A DNA stretch of 64,000 nucleotides from Cylicocyclus nassatus (taxonomy: Eukaryota > Nematoda > Chromadorea > Rhabditida > Strongylidae): positions 30,817,441-30,881,440 of the forward strand of contig CATQJL010000316.1 in NCBI GenBank assembly GCA_958299035.1, read 5' to 3'. The translations under genes and the position numbers were made by a program. The notes beneath the pieces are model-generated. The model was given only the letters and a program-made list of their open reading frames with translations. It ran no database searches and was not told the DNA's origin. Shown one piece after another: positions 45,590-54,239 of this stretch (the stretch's first letter is position 1; every line of letters starts with the position of its first letter).

Positions 45590-46275
45590 ACCTAGTTGGC
45601 CGTGCGTGCCTAAAACTAACTACATAGGCAAGCGGTCCTCGCAAGGCGCTTTAGACGGTATCTATAAAAATACGTCTAAATGAGGTGCGCGCTCATTATC
45701 ACTTGTAGGGCGTCGGGACCTCAAGTCTGCAGACGCTCCGCGTCTTGGTCTTCGAAGCGCGACGCTTGCCATTGCATTTCACAAGTCCTGTACATATTTG
45801 ATTTCTCGAGTACTAGAGACAAGCAAGTCAACGAATTATTTTTCATGTTTTTGTGAGTTTTTTCTTGTGTTTGTTCCTTGTTTATGTCGCTTTTTGTGTG
45901 ACAATGTGTTGTGATTTACTGGGTCTCCTCCTTCTACTTATGCACTCTGCGTGCAATATAGATGCAATCTGCTCCAATCCCAACCATGCCAAAATTGGCA
46001 TGGTTGACGGCGGGAATCCATGTCGCGAGAGTAATGCGCACGTCTCTATGGCTGTCTAATCTCTTCTCAATCTCTTTGCTCTCTGCGACAGCGCTCGTGT
46101 GCAGCACAAACCCTTGCGCTGCGAGCGCGCAATTCAGCCGACGGTTCGGTCTGATCCTGATTGGGTTAGACTGTAGTAAGCGGGTCAGCTTCGCCGCTCT
46201 GGCAGCTGACCATCGGCCAGACTCTGTATTGCACAGTATTTTGAATTGGGGGGTGCCTACCCGTAAAAAGAGCAA
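45590..46275. repeat. Two GC-rich blocks, probably repeat-derived
   Basis: Blocks at about 45595-45770 (TTGGCCGTGCGTGCC, GGCGCTTTAGACGG, CAGACGCTCCGCGTCTTGG) and 45930-46275 are clearly richer in GC than their surroundings. The second is open on both strands (114 codons minus, 127 plus). High GC on both strands without splice signals argues for a dispersed repeat, not a gene. A hairpin CATGCCAAAATTGGCATG lies at 45987-46004. Confidence 0.4.
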
Positions 46276-46849
46276 AAACTATTCACAAGTACGTGGCAAG
46301 GTTTGCTCACGGTTTTGCGGTCCTTCAATGCCTTTTTCATGAAATTTGTGCAGAAGGTTCTTCTTGAGGGCATCAAAAGGAGCGGAGTTTTTTGAGAGGG
46401 GCGAAGCCAATACAGAATACTTTGGTTTTCCAAAGGGTTACTATATTAGGTTGATGCAAAAAATGCGTGCTTTGCAGAGTTTCAACTTGTGAACTTTTTG
46501 CAACTCAGCGCATTCTGTTTCTACTATTACCGACGGGTAAACTACTAACATGGATTGAAAAACAATTTTTTCTGTAGCCTGTCTTCGACAAATTGTAGTT
46601 GCTCCTTTCGAAGTTTGTAAGTAAGAGCAGCTGTTATCCTCTCTTATGGGCGCCAACTCTGTTGTACATGAAGAATAAAGAGCTCAAACGAAGGGAAATA
46701 AAAAAAAGATAAAAGTGTAAAACCACCAAAAACCTTTTGAATATTTTTGAAGTAGAGCGTGAGGTGCCAAATCATGATTTCCAGTTTCATGTGCGTTGAT
46801 GCTGATGTTTTTCAAAGTGCTAACATGATGTTACTTCTTGCGCTTGCAG

Positions 46850-46968
46850 AAATAAGCAAAGCTTCAGCGACTGCTTTCTTCCAGAAAAGCCTCTGGATTT
46901 TAGAATAATCGCAGCAACTATCCAAGTTGAGGCGTCGATTTCTCAGTTTCAGTTGATTGAGAGCATTA
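46850..46968 (+). CDS. Candidate internal exon, unnamed
   Basis: The acceptor TTCTTGCGCTTGCAG is followed by a frame reading NKQSFSDCFLPEKPLDFRII then AATIQVEASISQFQLIESI, and ends ATTA|GTAAGT, a consensus donor. Both splice sites are strong and the sequence between them is open and protein-like. It starts in phase 2 and ends in phase 1. Partner exons were not found, and the family is not recognised. Confidence 0.45.
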
Positions 46969-47102
46969 GTAAGTAAGCAAAGTGTTGAAAATTTCTCGGC
47001 TATTTGAAGTTTTCCGTAAATTATTCTATGGCTACCTGGAGGGTTATTTCAACCGCTGTTAAAGAAATGAGAGGAGCACCTAAGTAGTGTGCAAAAGTAG
47101 TT

Positions 47103-47351
47103 TTAATAAAGAAAATTTGATGGAGATAAGCTGGACTTGAACTGTTTATAAGAACACAGATCAAAACTATTGTTTACACCAGTATTGTAATTGGCAGCAA
47201 CATGCGGGGCGTCGTTAACAGGGACAGACTGCACTGCGGTCAACTTGTCAAATGGCTCGCTACATCGCTTGCTTCGCTGGACAGTTGCCCGGGATAGTCG
47301 TTTTTTATTCTTCCAGGTATGCGGCTCGGTAGCAAGTCTTTTGGAGAACAT
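47103..47351 (-). CDS. Small single-exon gene, basic N terminus (unnamed, 82 residues)
   Basis: ATG at 47349-47351 lies about 40 nt downstream of a TATA-type box (ATATAAAA, 47392-47399, minus strand), and the frame runs to TAA at 47103-47105. The product begins MFSKRLATEPHTWKNKKRLS and is rich in Lys/Arg, with a neutral, Asn/Ser-rich second half (HVAANYNTGVNNSFDL). There is no signal peptide or membrane segment. The start fits the promoter spacing. The gene points away from the small gene at 47979, with about 500 bp of shared upstream DNA. It may instead be the last exon of something larger. The function is unknown. Confidence 0.4.
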   Translation of the reverse strand: MFSKRLATEPHTWKNKKRLSRATVQRSKRCSEPFDKLTAVQSVPVNDAPHVAANYNTGVNNSFDLCSYKQFKSSLSPSNFLY

Positions 47352-47391
47352 TTGACATATCTGGGCAGCTCCAATGAAGAAAATTGGCGCG

Positions 47392-47399
47392 TTTTATAT
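47392..47399 (-). promoter_or_regulatory. TATA-like box for the 47351 gene
   Basis: ATATAAAA on the minus strand, 41 bases before the ATG, followed by a CCAAT-like CCAATTTTC. The start site would lie close to the ATG, leaving a very short leader. Confidence 0.35.
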
Positions 47400-47855
47400 C
47401 TGTAGGTTCAAGGTATCTCAGCGTAAGCATGCAAACATGGTAAATCCTTCAGTTGTAGGCGCTGCCTTGATTGCTGTGATGTCCGAAATAGAGTGTTAAG
47501 CTACAAATTATCGAAATCAAGAATATGAAGCGACAGATTATGGAAACCTCATTTGCTGAGTGCGAAGTTGATATTCGACAAAGGCGCTCTGGGTGTAAGT
47601 GGTTGAAGTAACCTAGTAACACACCATATGACAACTACTTCAACTCTGATCCCTATGACGACATCTTTCATCTGCCTTCGTGTTTCTCAAAATTACAATG
47701 CGATCGTCTGTCTTCCATACATTACGCTATCATTTCAAGAAAATGTACGGCACTAGTTGCCAATAGTTTTGAGTCAGTAGTTTATATAATTTCGCACCAA
47801 TGTTTTTCAACTAGCAATCTTAAGCGGTACTTGACGGGATGCAAAATTCTGCATT

Positions 47856-47861
47856 TATAAA
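47856..47861 (+). promoter_or_regulatory. TATA box for the 47979 gene
   Basis: TATAAA in the context CATTTATAAAGGC, about 118 bases before the ATG at 47979. It is oriented opposite to the TATA box at 47392, so the DNA between them may act as a divergent promoter. Confidence 0.4.
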
Positions 47862-47978
47862 GGCCAGCAGAACTCTTTCGCTATCAAAAAGGATTATTTG
47901 CGACATTGCTTCTTATCATCCTTTCTGCCAGTTCATTGCAGTCTACAAGCTCAAAGCCAAATCAGATCAGTAATTAAA

Positions 47979-48226
47979 ATGGAAGACCACGCAAGCGAGC
48001 AAGATTCTGAAAATGTTTCGGCACCATGGACCACGTCAACATTATCGAGGCTTTTTAGAGTATTGTGAGAATAGGCGTTGTTTTTTGCTATACTTCTATA
48101 AAACCATGAGCAGTCAGTTTTCTTTCATTACTCAGGATAGTTGGAGGGCTTGGAACGACTTTACAGAAAGCGCCGGAGTGGGCTACAATCCCACAAACAT
48201 CGAGCCAAGATGATCATAGAAATTGA
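47979..48226 (+). CDS. Small two-exon gene, unnamed 58-residue protein
   Basis: Exon 1 (47979-48064) begins MEDHASEQDSENVSAPWTTS and ends TATT|GTGAGA in phase 2. A 71-bp intron ends in TTACTCAG. Exon 2 (48136-48226) restores the frame as IVGGLGTTLQKAPEWATIPQ and stops at TGA. A TATA box upstream and a perfect AATAAA at 48271-48276 complete a plausible transcription unit. The product has an acidic N terminus, a short hydrophobic middle (RLFRVLIVGGLG) and a polar tail. I recognise no family. If the intron is not removed, the frame stops after 29 codons. Confidence 0.55.
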
Positions 48227-48270
48227 TATAAAGTTATTAGGGCGATTGGAATGTGATGGGACACCTAAAG

Positions 48271-48276
48271 AATAAA
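48271..48276 (+). terminator. Polyadenylation signal AATAAA
   Basis: Perfect AATAAA 45 bases after the stop of the small two-exon gene, on the same strand. Confidence 0.5.
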
Positions 48277-48493
48277 TGTAGTTTTCTCAAACAGAAAAAT
48301 CAATGTTCATGTCAAAATCTTCTGGTCGAGGTCTATAGATAAGCATTGTCGCATGTCGTGCCTATCTATAGACCTGTCTATATGTCGCATGGTGTCGTGT
48401 TTATAAGTGCCCAAAATCTAAGCTCGACACTTCAAGTTAAATTTGAACTGAAGCAGCAACGCCGCAGTAAAGCAAATGAGCCCGCCAAAAATA

Positions 48494-49203
48494 TTAGGTT
48501 GAACCGAAAGTTCGTTCGCACCATTTTCAAAAATTCATAACTTCGATTTTTCTGACCGATTTCACCGCTTTTATTTTTGTATAAAAGAGTAAGTCATTTT
48601 CCTTATAATGACATCGTAGCTGCTTGCTACTGATCATCCGTTACATAGATAAGAGCGGTAGAAGAAAATTAGTCAAAATTCGAATTTTCTGTGTGGGGTC
48701 ATAAAAAATCGGAGACTTGCAACAAAAATCGGAGCAGTTAGTATTACAGATATTTTCACCAGCTCTTTCTAACTATGCAAAGTTTGCGCTGATTGAGCGT
48801 CTCTATGAAAAGTTATGATTTCCCTGAAAAATGCCAAAACAAATCAAATTCGCCCTTTTGTATAGCTTGTCCGGAAATCGTAACTTTTCAAAGAGACGCT
48901 CAATCGGCGCAAACTTTGCACTGTTAAAAAGAGCTGGTGAAAGAACCTATAATACTGACTGCTCCGATTTTTGTTGCCAGCCTCCGATTTTTTATGACCC
49001 TACACAGAAAATTCGAATTCTGACTAATTTTCTTCTACCGCTCTTATCTGTGCAACAGATGATCATTAGTAAGCAGCTACGATGTCATTAAAAGGAGAAT
49101 GACTTACTCTTTCATAAAAAAGTAAAAGCAGTCAAATCGGTTGGAAAAAGCTGAAGTTATGAATTTTTGAAAATGGTGCGACAGAACTTTCGGGCCAACC
49201 TAA
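48494..49203. mobile_element. Mariner-like fold-back element, 710 bp
   Basis: The ends TTAGGTTGAACCGAAAGTTC and the mirrored GAACTTTCGGGCCAACCTAA are flanked by TA on both sides (48492-48493 and 49204-49205). The arms are complementary for more than 300 bp to a centre near 48845. There is no transposase. Its ends differ from those of the 21321 family, so it is a separate subfamily. Confidence 0.85.
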
Positions 49204-49205
49204 TA

Positions 49206-49425
49206 TACAGTCGAGTAGATTTAGCGGTAAATATAGTGTGCTTACACAAAAGGTGAAATGCGGTGAAATTGGCGCGTGAAGAAATAGTTTCGACTGTGAC
49301 GTCGGCCAATTGCGCGCGCAAGATACCCGCGGTACTGACGTGGCTACTTGTTCACGCGCAAATTTCACCGCATTTCACCTTCTGTGCAAGCACACTATAT
49401 TTACCGCTAAATCTACTCGACTGTA
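49206..49425. mobile_element. 220-bp MITE, TACAGTCGAG ends
   Basis: TACAGTCGAGTAGATTTAGC at the left is mirrored by GCTAAATCTACTCGACTGTA at the right, with about 100 bp of arm including GGTGAAATGCGGTGAAATT. The CAGTCGAG-type ends and flanking TA resemble Tc1/mariner-derived MITEs. It directly abuts the preceding element. Confidence 0.85.
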
Positions 49426-49774
49426 TGTGCTGCAATGGGTTAGGGGACTATCACCAGATCACGACAGCCTGATGGTCCCAACGCTTGCAGTAGAAGATAT
49501 AGCATTGTGTATTAGGTGACATATTATTTATTCTCTCATCAAGGTGATCGAATGAGCTCACTTTTGATGAATGGCATCTGGCAGAGCTGCCTAGCGAAAG
49601 ACAAAGCCAAAGCTTGTTGCCTCCTGACCAATTGTCATTTCATAAACTGTGGCTGCAAAACTTGGAAGTTGTCGATCAGACGCGGAAAGAAAGGATTGTT
49701 GATTCAAGTGTTCGAATACAGCTTACAACTATATAGATTTCAGGTTGACTGTTAGGTACAAATTTGTTAGGTAC
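49426..49774. other. Unique spacer before the Penelope-like element
   Basis: The frame at 49516-49755 has a Cys-rich stretch (CCLLTNCHFINCGC) but no splice signals and no partner. I do not call it a gene. Confidence 0.3.
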
Positions 49775-49777
49775 AAG

Positions 49778-50636
49778 ACCACGAGACGGCTGGCTTCCGT
49801 TCCTGAACATACAATTGATGGTGGCTAGCGGCTCGGTACGCATTAAATGGTACCGCAAAGAGAGTAATAAGAACATCATTTTGCACGCAAAATCCGCGCA
49901 TCCGATAGCCGTTATACGAGCTGTCATACACAACATGTTCGAAACGGCAAAGAATGTCTGTAGTGGCAAGACTGAAAGAGAAGAGTCATTGGAAATTGCG
50001 GCTAAAATAATGAGTTCAAATGGATATACGATGCATTTTAAACGCCCAAAAAGAGTCCCGACGAAGACAAGCGAGCAGAGTATTAACAGAATAGCTCTGT
50101 GCTTGCCTTTCATCTCCGAAAGGGTCACTGCCGAAATCAAGCAATGTCTAGCACAAGCACAGCTGCAAAAGGATGTTGTATTGGTAAATATTCTACGAGA
50201 TAATCTTAAGAAACAGCTAGTGCGCAACAGGCTGTACGACAGAACCTGTGCTACACGAGATTGCGTAGTGTGCCCTTACGGAAGACCCGGTGACTGCGCA
50301 AAAACTGGCGTCGTTTACCAAATAGAATGTACGAGCTGCTCTTCCGTTTATATCGGTGAAACCGGCCGGCCATTAAGCGTAAGGATAAATGAACACCTCG
50401 CTAGTAAGAAACGTCAGAGCATAATAAGCCCGCTAGGTAAACATAGGAAAGTAGAACATGGCGGTGATGATTTTGAAATCAAGTGCAAAATATTAGCCTT
50501 GGAAGATCAAATCTCTGCACGAAAGGCTTTAGAGGCGTCTTACATACTTGCCCGGAATCCGAAAATGAACGGCAAGAATGAAAAGCTTTCTATCACAAGT
50601 GATCTATTGCCGTATCTTGCATTATGCGAACTGTGA
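49778..50636 (+). pseudogene. PLE C-terminal fragment with GIY-YIG endonuclease
   Basis: This open frame repeats the last 285 or so codons of the complete copy's ORF, beginning at RPRDGWLPFLNIQ in the thumb/linker after the reverse transcriptase. It contains the Cys cluster CATRDCVVCPYGRPGDC, then the endonuclease core VVYQIECTSC…VYIGETGRPLSVRINEH, and ends LALCEL. It lacks the polymerase and has no start of its own (an ATG lies just upstream by chance), so on its own it is a dead fragment. Its amino-acid sequence is identical to the downstream copy. Confidence 0.85.
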
Positions 50637-50842
50637 GATAGCTGATCTATACTTAAGCAGCCTCTAACTGTTCCGACTGCTCATTTCGTCACTGCACTCC
50701 ATCGAGCAAGTTCTGAAGCAGATAACACTGCTGTCGGTGATACACTCGGTGGGTAGATTTCTACGCCCAGCCTCTCGATCTTCATCCTAGACGAATCGAG
50801 TACGCAGATGGGAGAAGGGCTTGGCAGCAAGCAGAGTGATAT

Positions 50843-50912
50843 CAACGTGACTGACACCTTTCCAGGCCTCTGAAGACGGTGTGTAACCGAAAAGTCAGGC
50901 AATTAAGTGTGT
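50843..50912 (+). ncRNA. Hammerhead-like motif, upstream pseudo-LTR (weaker)
   Basis: Core CTGAAGA (50870-50876), a short stem II (GGT 50878-50880 with ACC 50886-50888), GAAAA (50889-50893) and GTC (50894-50896), with stem I GCCT/AGGC on either side. Here stem III would be AA/GT with a mismatch, so this copy is less likely to cleave than the one downstream. Confidence 0.3.
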
Positions 50913-50962
50913 CATCGTTAGAAACCTGTACGGCACAGAAAATTAAGTGAAGTTGTACTAGA

Positions 50963-53635
50963 ATGCCCAGGTTACAAGAAAGGAGGACTTTTGACATAAT
51001 TTCTATTGTACCGCCAAACATGTCCTCATTAGCACGCGAAGCGTTAGCTCTTCGCCAAAAGGCCGTCGTCACTCGACAACAACTGTTTTTCCTCAAACGC
51101 TGCAAATCAATTGGATTAGTTCCACGTTTCATTGCAAATAAGAAGTTGGGATTGACATGCGGCTTACCGGAAGATCACTCAATGATACGCGGGCTTTATA
51201 TGAACATCCTCAAAGTAGTGATCAAGGAAAAACAACGCACCCTATACACGAGCTTGCTGAAATGTAAAACTAAAGAAGAACATTGTCGTCGTTATCTGTG
51301 CGATACAATTTGGCTGAGGATCGAAAGTGCGTCAAAGCAGATATGCGACTCTTTGCGCTCCAAAATCAAATCCCGACTTTGCGAAAAATTCGAAAAACTC
51401 TCGGGCGAAGGTAAGCAGTCTTTTGGGAGTAGATAGAAATCCGCCAGTTATTCACACTCACAATACAACTGCTCGATCTGAAAACAAAAGAACGGCAAGG
51501 GTTACTGTGCTAGGTCAAGCTCAGATCTCTCCGAATGCTATTGAATTTCTTAGTTTAGGACCCTCTTTCGCACCAACCCAGAATATAACAGCCAGAACAT
51601 ATCGCAGCGTATTGGGTTCACTGCAACGATTTAGAGACCAGCTACGGGTTAAATTGAGGCATGACGAACAAATGCAAACATCTGATGCTCTTAGTAGAAG
51701 GACCTTACCATCAATCCCATTTCCGTCTTCATTCTACAAAGAGCCTGAACCTTATGCTGTTGCAGACACCAAGTTCCGTATACTTTCGTTGGGTATATTG
51801 AAAATTCTCAATAACAACAAAGGCATTAGAAGATCTAACTTGACATGCGCGCAGGAGCAGGGTTTTAGAGAGATAAGGGAGCTGACTAGTAATGGAACTA
51901 TTCGCCTTTCGGTCAGCGATAAAGGTGGAGAATTTGTAGTCATGCCACAGGATCTTGACCGCGCAATAACTGAAGAACATTTGTCAGATCGAACTATCTA
52001 TCAACCAACAAGTGAGAAGGAATTCCTTGCACAAAGCAAGAGGTTGAATCATGTATGGACGTTGATAGGTAGAGAAGCAGGTCTTAACGAGAAGTTTCTT
52101 AGTAGGATAAAACTGGAAACACCAACGTGCCCTGTCTTCTATGGACTAGTTAAAACGCATAAACTCTCTTTGCGCGATATGCAGTCTATGTCCGCTAAGT
52201 CGTATAAAGTACGGCCCATCATCAGCTGTACCAAAGGGCCAACGGATCGAATATCATGGTTCCTTAATAAAATTGTCACTCAACTCTTAAATAAGGTGCC
52301 GGCCCATTTGAGCAGCACAGTCATTTCCTTGAGCTGTTACGGCAGACGAACTTCGACCAGAACTGCGCGTACGAGTCGTTTGATGTCACCTCTTTGTATA
52401 CTAATGTATCCACTGAGAGCGCCTTGCAGGCACTTTTTGAGATGCTGGACTCACATGCCAAAACCATGCTGATGTACGGTCTCAGCAAGACGCGCATCAT
52501 GACGCTCATCAAGGAATGCTTGAGTTGCAATATCTTCAAATGGTCTGGGAAATATTTTGCGCAAGTTAGAGGGCTGGCAATGGGTCAAAGGCTAGCACCC
52601 GTATTGGCAGTCTGCTTCATGAGCAAAATAGAACAACCTGTGCTAGCCAGGAGCCCGCTTATGTACTGCAGGTACATTGATGGTTGTTGTATCGTTACTG
52701 CAACTCAGTCCGAAATGGACGAGTGCTTCAGAGTACTCAATCAACAATCGCAGTACATAAGCTTAACAAGAGAAAGACCACGAGACGGCTGGCTTCCGTT
52801 CCTGAACATACAATTGATGGTGGCTAGCGGCTCGGTACGCATTAAATGGTACCGCAAAGAGAGTAATAAGAACATCATTTTGCACGCAAAATCCGCGCAT
52901 CCGATAGCCGTTATACGAGCTGTCATACACAACATGTTCGAAACGGCAAAGAATGTCTGTAGTGGCAAGACTGAAAGAGAAGAGTCATTGGAAATTGCGG
53001 CTAAAATAATGAGTTCAAATGGATATACGATGCATTTTAAACGCCCAAAAAGAGTCCCGACGAAGACAAGCGAGCAGAGTATTAACAGAATAGCTCTGTG
53101 CTTGCCTTTCATCTCCGAAAGGGTCACTGCCGAAATCAAGCAATGTCTAGCACAAGCACAGCTGCAAAAGGATGTTGTATTGGTAAATATTCTACGAGAT
53201 AATCTTAAGAAACAGCTAGTGCGCAACAGGCTGTACGACAGAACCTGTGCTACACGAGATTGCGTAGTGTGCCCTTACGGAAGACCCGGTGACTGCGCAA
53301 AAACTGGCGTCGTTTACCAAATAGAATGTACGAGCTGCTCTTCCGTTTATATCGGTGAAACCGGCCGGCCATTAAGCGTAAGGATAAATGAACACCTCGC
53401 TAGTAAGAAACGTCAGAGCATAATAAGCCCGCTAGGTAAACATAGGAAAGTAGAACATGGCGGTGATGATTTTGAAATCAAGTGCAAAATATTAGCCTTG
53501 GAAGATCAAATCTCTGCACGAAAGGCTTTAGAGGCGTCTTACATACTTGCCCGGAATCCGAAAATGAACGGCAAGAATGAAAAGCTTTCTATCACAAGTG
53601 ATCTATTGCCGTATCTTGCATTATGCGAACTGTGA
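50963..53635 (+). pseudogene. PLE reverse transcriptase / GIY-YIG ORF, frameshifted
   Basis: The reading frame changes twice: 50963 to about 51412 (N-terminal region), about 51413 to 52321, and about 52322 to 53635. Motifs in order are VTVLGQAQISPNAIEFLSLG (PLE-specific N-terminal motif), FYGLVKTHK, KVRPIISCTKGPT, FDVTSLYTNV (motif A with the first Asp), GLAMGQRLAPVLA (motif B), YCRYIDGCCIV (motif C), the Cys cluster and the VYQI/VYIG endonuclease. Motif C reads YIDG, where the catalytic centre normally has YxDD. Total length of about 890 codons fits the family. With two frameshifts and a lost catalytic Asp this copy is almost certainly inactive. An intron at 51410 (GAAG|GTAAGC) was considered, but no suitable acceptor follows. 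Confidence 0.85.
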
Positions 53636-53956
53636 GATAGCTGATCTATACTTAAGCAGCCTCTAACTGTTCCGACTGCTCATTTCGTCACTGCACTCCA
53701 TCGAGCAAGTTCTGAAGCAGATAACACTGCTGTCGGTGATACACTCGGTGGGTAGATTTCTACGCCCAGCCTCTCGATCTTCATCCTAGACGAATCGAGT
53801 ACGCAGATGGAGGAGGGCTTGGCAGCAAGTAGAGTGATATCAACGTGACTGACGCCTTTCCAGGCCTCTGAAGACGGTGTGTCAGGAACCGAAACGTCAG
53901 GCAATAAAGTGTGTCATCATTAGAAACCTGTACGGCACAGAAAATTAAGTGAAGTT
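52774..53956 (+). repeat. Downstream pseudo-LTR
   Basis: Direct repeat of 49775-50954. It contains the 3' third of the ORF, the stop at 53633-53635 and about 320 bases of 3' untranslated sequence with the hammerhead-like motif. Confidence 0.9.
53853..53912 (+). ncRNA. Candidate minimal hammerhead ribozyme
   Basis: Core elements occur in order: CTGAAGA (53868-53874), stem II GGT/ACC (53876-53878 with 53888-53890), GAAAC (53891-53895) and GTC (53896-53898). Stem I pairs GCCT (53864-53867) with AGGC (53899-53902) and, across an internal loop, CTTT (53856-53859) with AAAG (53906-53909). Stem III is only ACGT with no loop. Vestigial, self-complementary stem III of this kind is known from PLE hammerheads that cleave as dimers. 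Against it, C53875 is left unpaired at the base of stem II. Predicted cleavage is after C53898. Confidence 0.45.
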
Positions 53957-54239
53957 TCTTGATTGTTTGTTTAGTTTTCTCTTTGAATGTGAGACAAGTG
54001 TGACTCTCAACAGCTTGGAGTTCTTTTCAAAAATTTAATCGTAATTCCACAGGAAAGAGGAAGTCCGCGACTTGCTCTTGACTGTAAATCTGAGTTGAAG
54101 CTTTACAGAATGGTTGTTAAAGATTGGCGCGAGACACATGACCAGGAGAGTTATTGATGATCAAACAATATGTACATTTTTAAACACCCTATATGTGCAT
54201 GTTTTGCTTGTGATCGGAGATACCGACCATACGAAGGTA

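Larger units (their letters stand above)
49775..50954 (+). repeat. Upstream pseudo-LTR (truncated PLE unit)
   Basis: Identical or nearly so to 52774-53956, offset by 2999 bases, from AAGACCACGAGACGG to the shared end AATTAAGTGAAGTT. Differences, about eight including one indel, are confined to the last 150 bases. Confidence 0.9.
49775..53956 (+). mobile_element. Tandem Penelope-like retroelement (PLE)
   Basis: A 5'-truncated unit (49775-50954) lies head-to-tail with a complete unit (50955-53956). The result is two direct pseudo-LTRs of about 1.18 kb (49775-50954 and 52774-53956) around a 1.8-kb body. This partial-tandem layout is typical of Penelope-like elements. The coding part carries PLE reverse transcriptase motifs and a C-terminal GIY-YIG endonuclease. 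The coding portions of the two pseudo-LTRs give identical translations. There is no poly(A) tail or obvious target-site duplication at the outer ends. Confidence 0.88.

Noticed and set aside
48300..48390. Short inverted repeat GGTCTATAGATA…TATCTATAGACC
   Set aside because: It is too short (about 15 bp per arm) to be called an element, and no conserved copy is seen elsewhere in the window.
49676..50227. 183-codon minus-strand frame, repeated at 52741-53226
   Set aside because: It is antisense to the Penelope-like ORF and occurs twice only because the pseudo-LTR is duplicated.
51410..51436. Intron in the Penelope-like ORF starting GTAAGC at 51411
   Set aside because: The frame resumes within about 10 bases, which leaves no space for an intron, so a one-base frameshift is the simpler reading.
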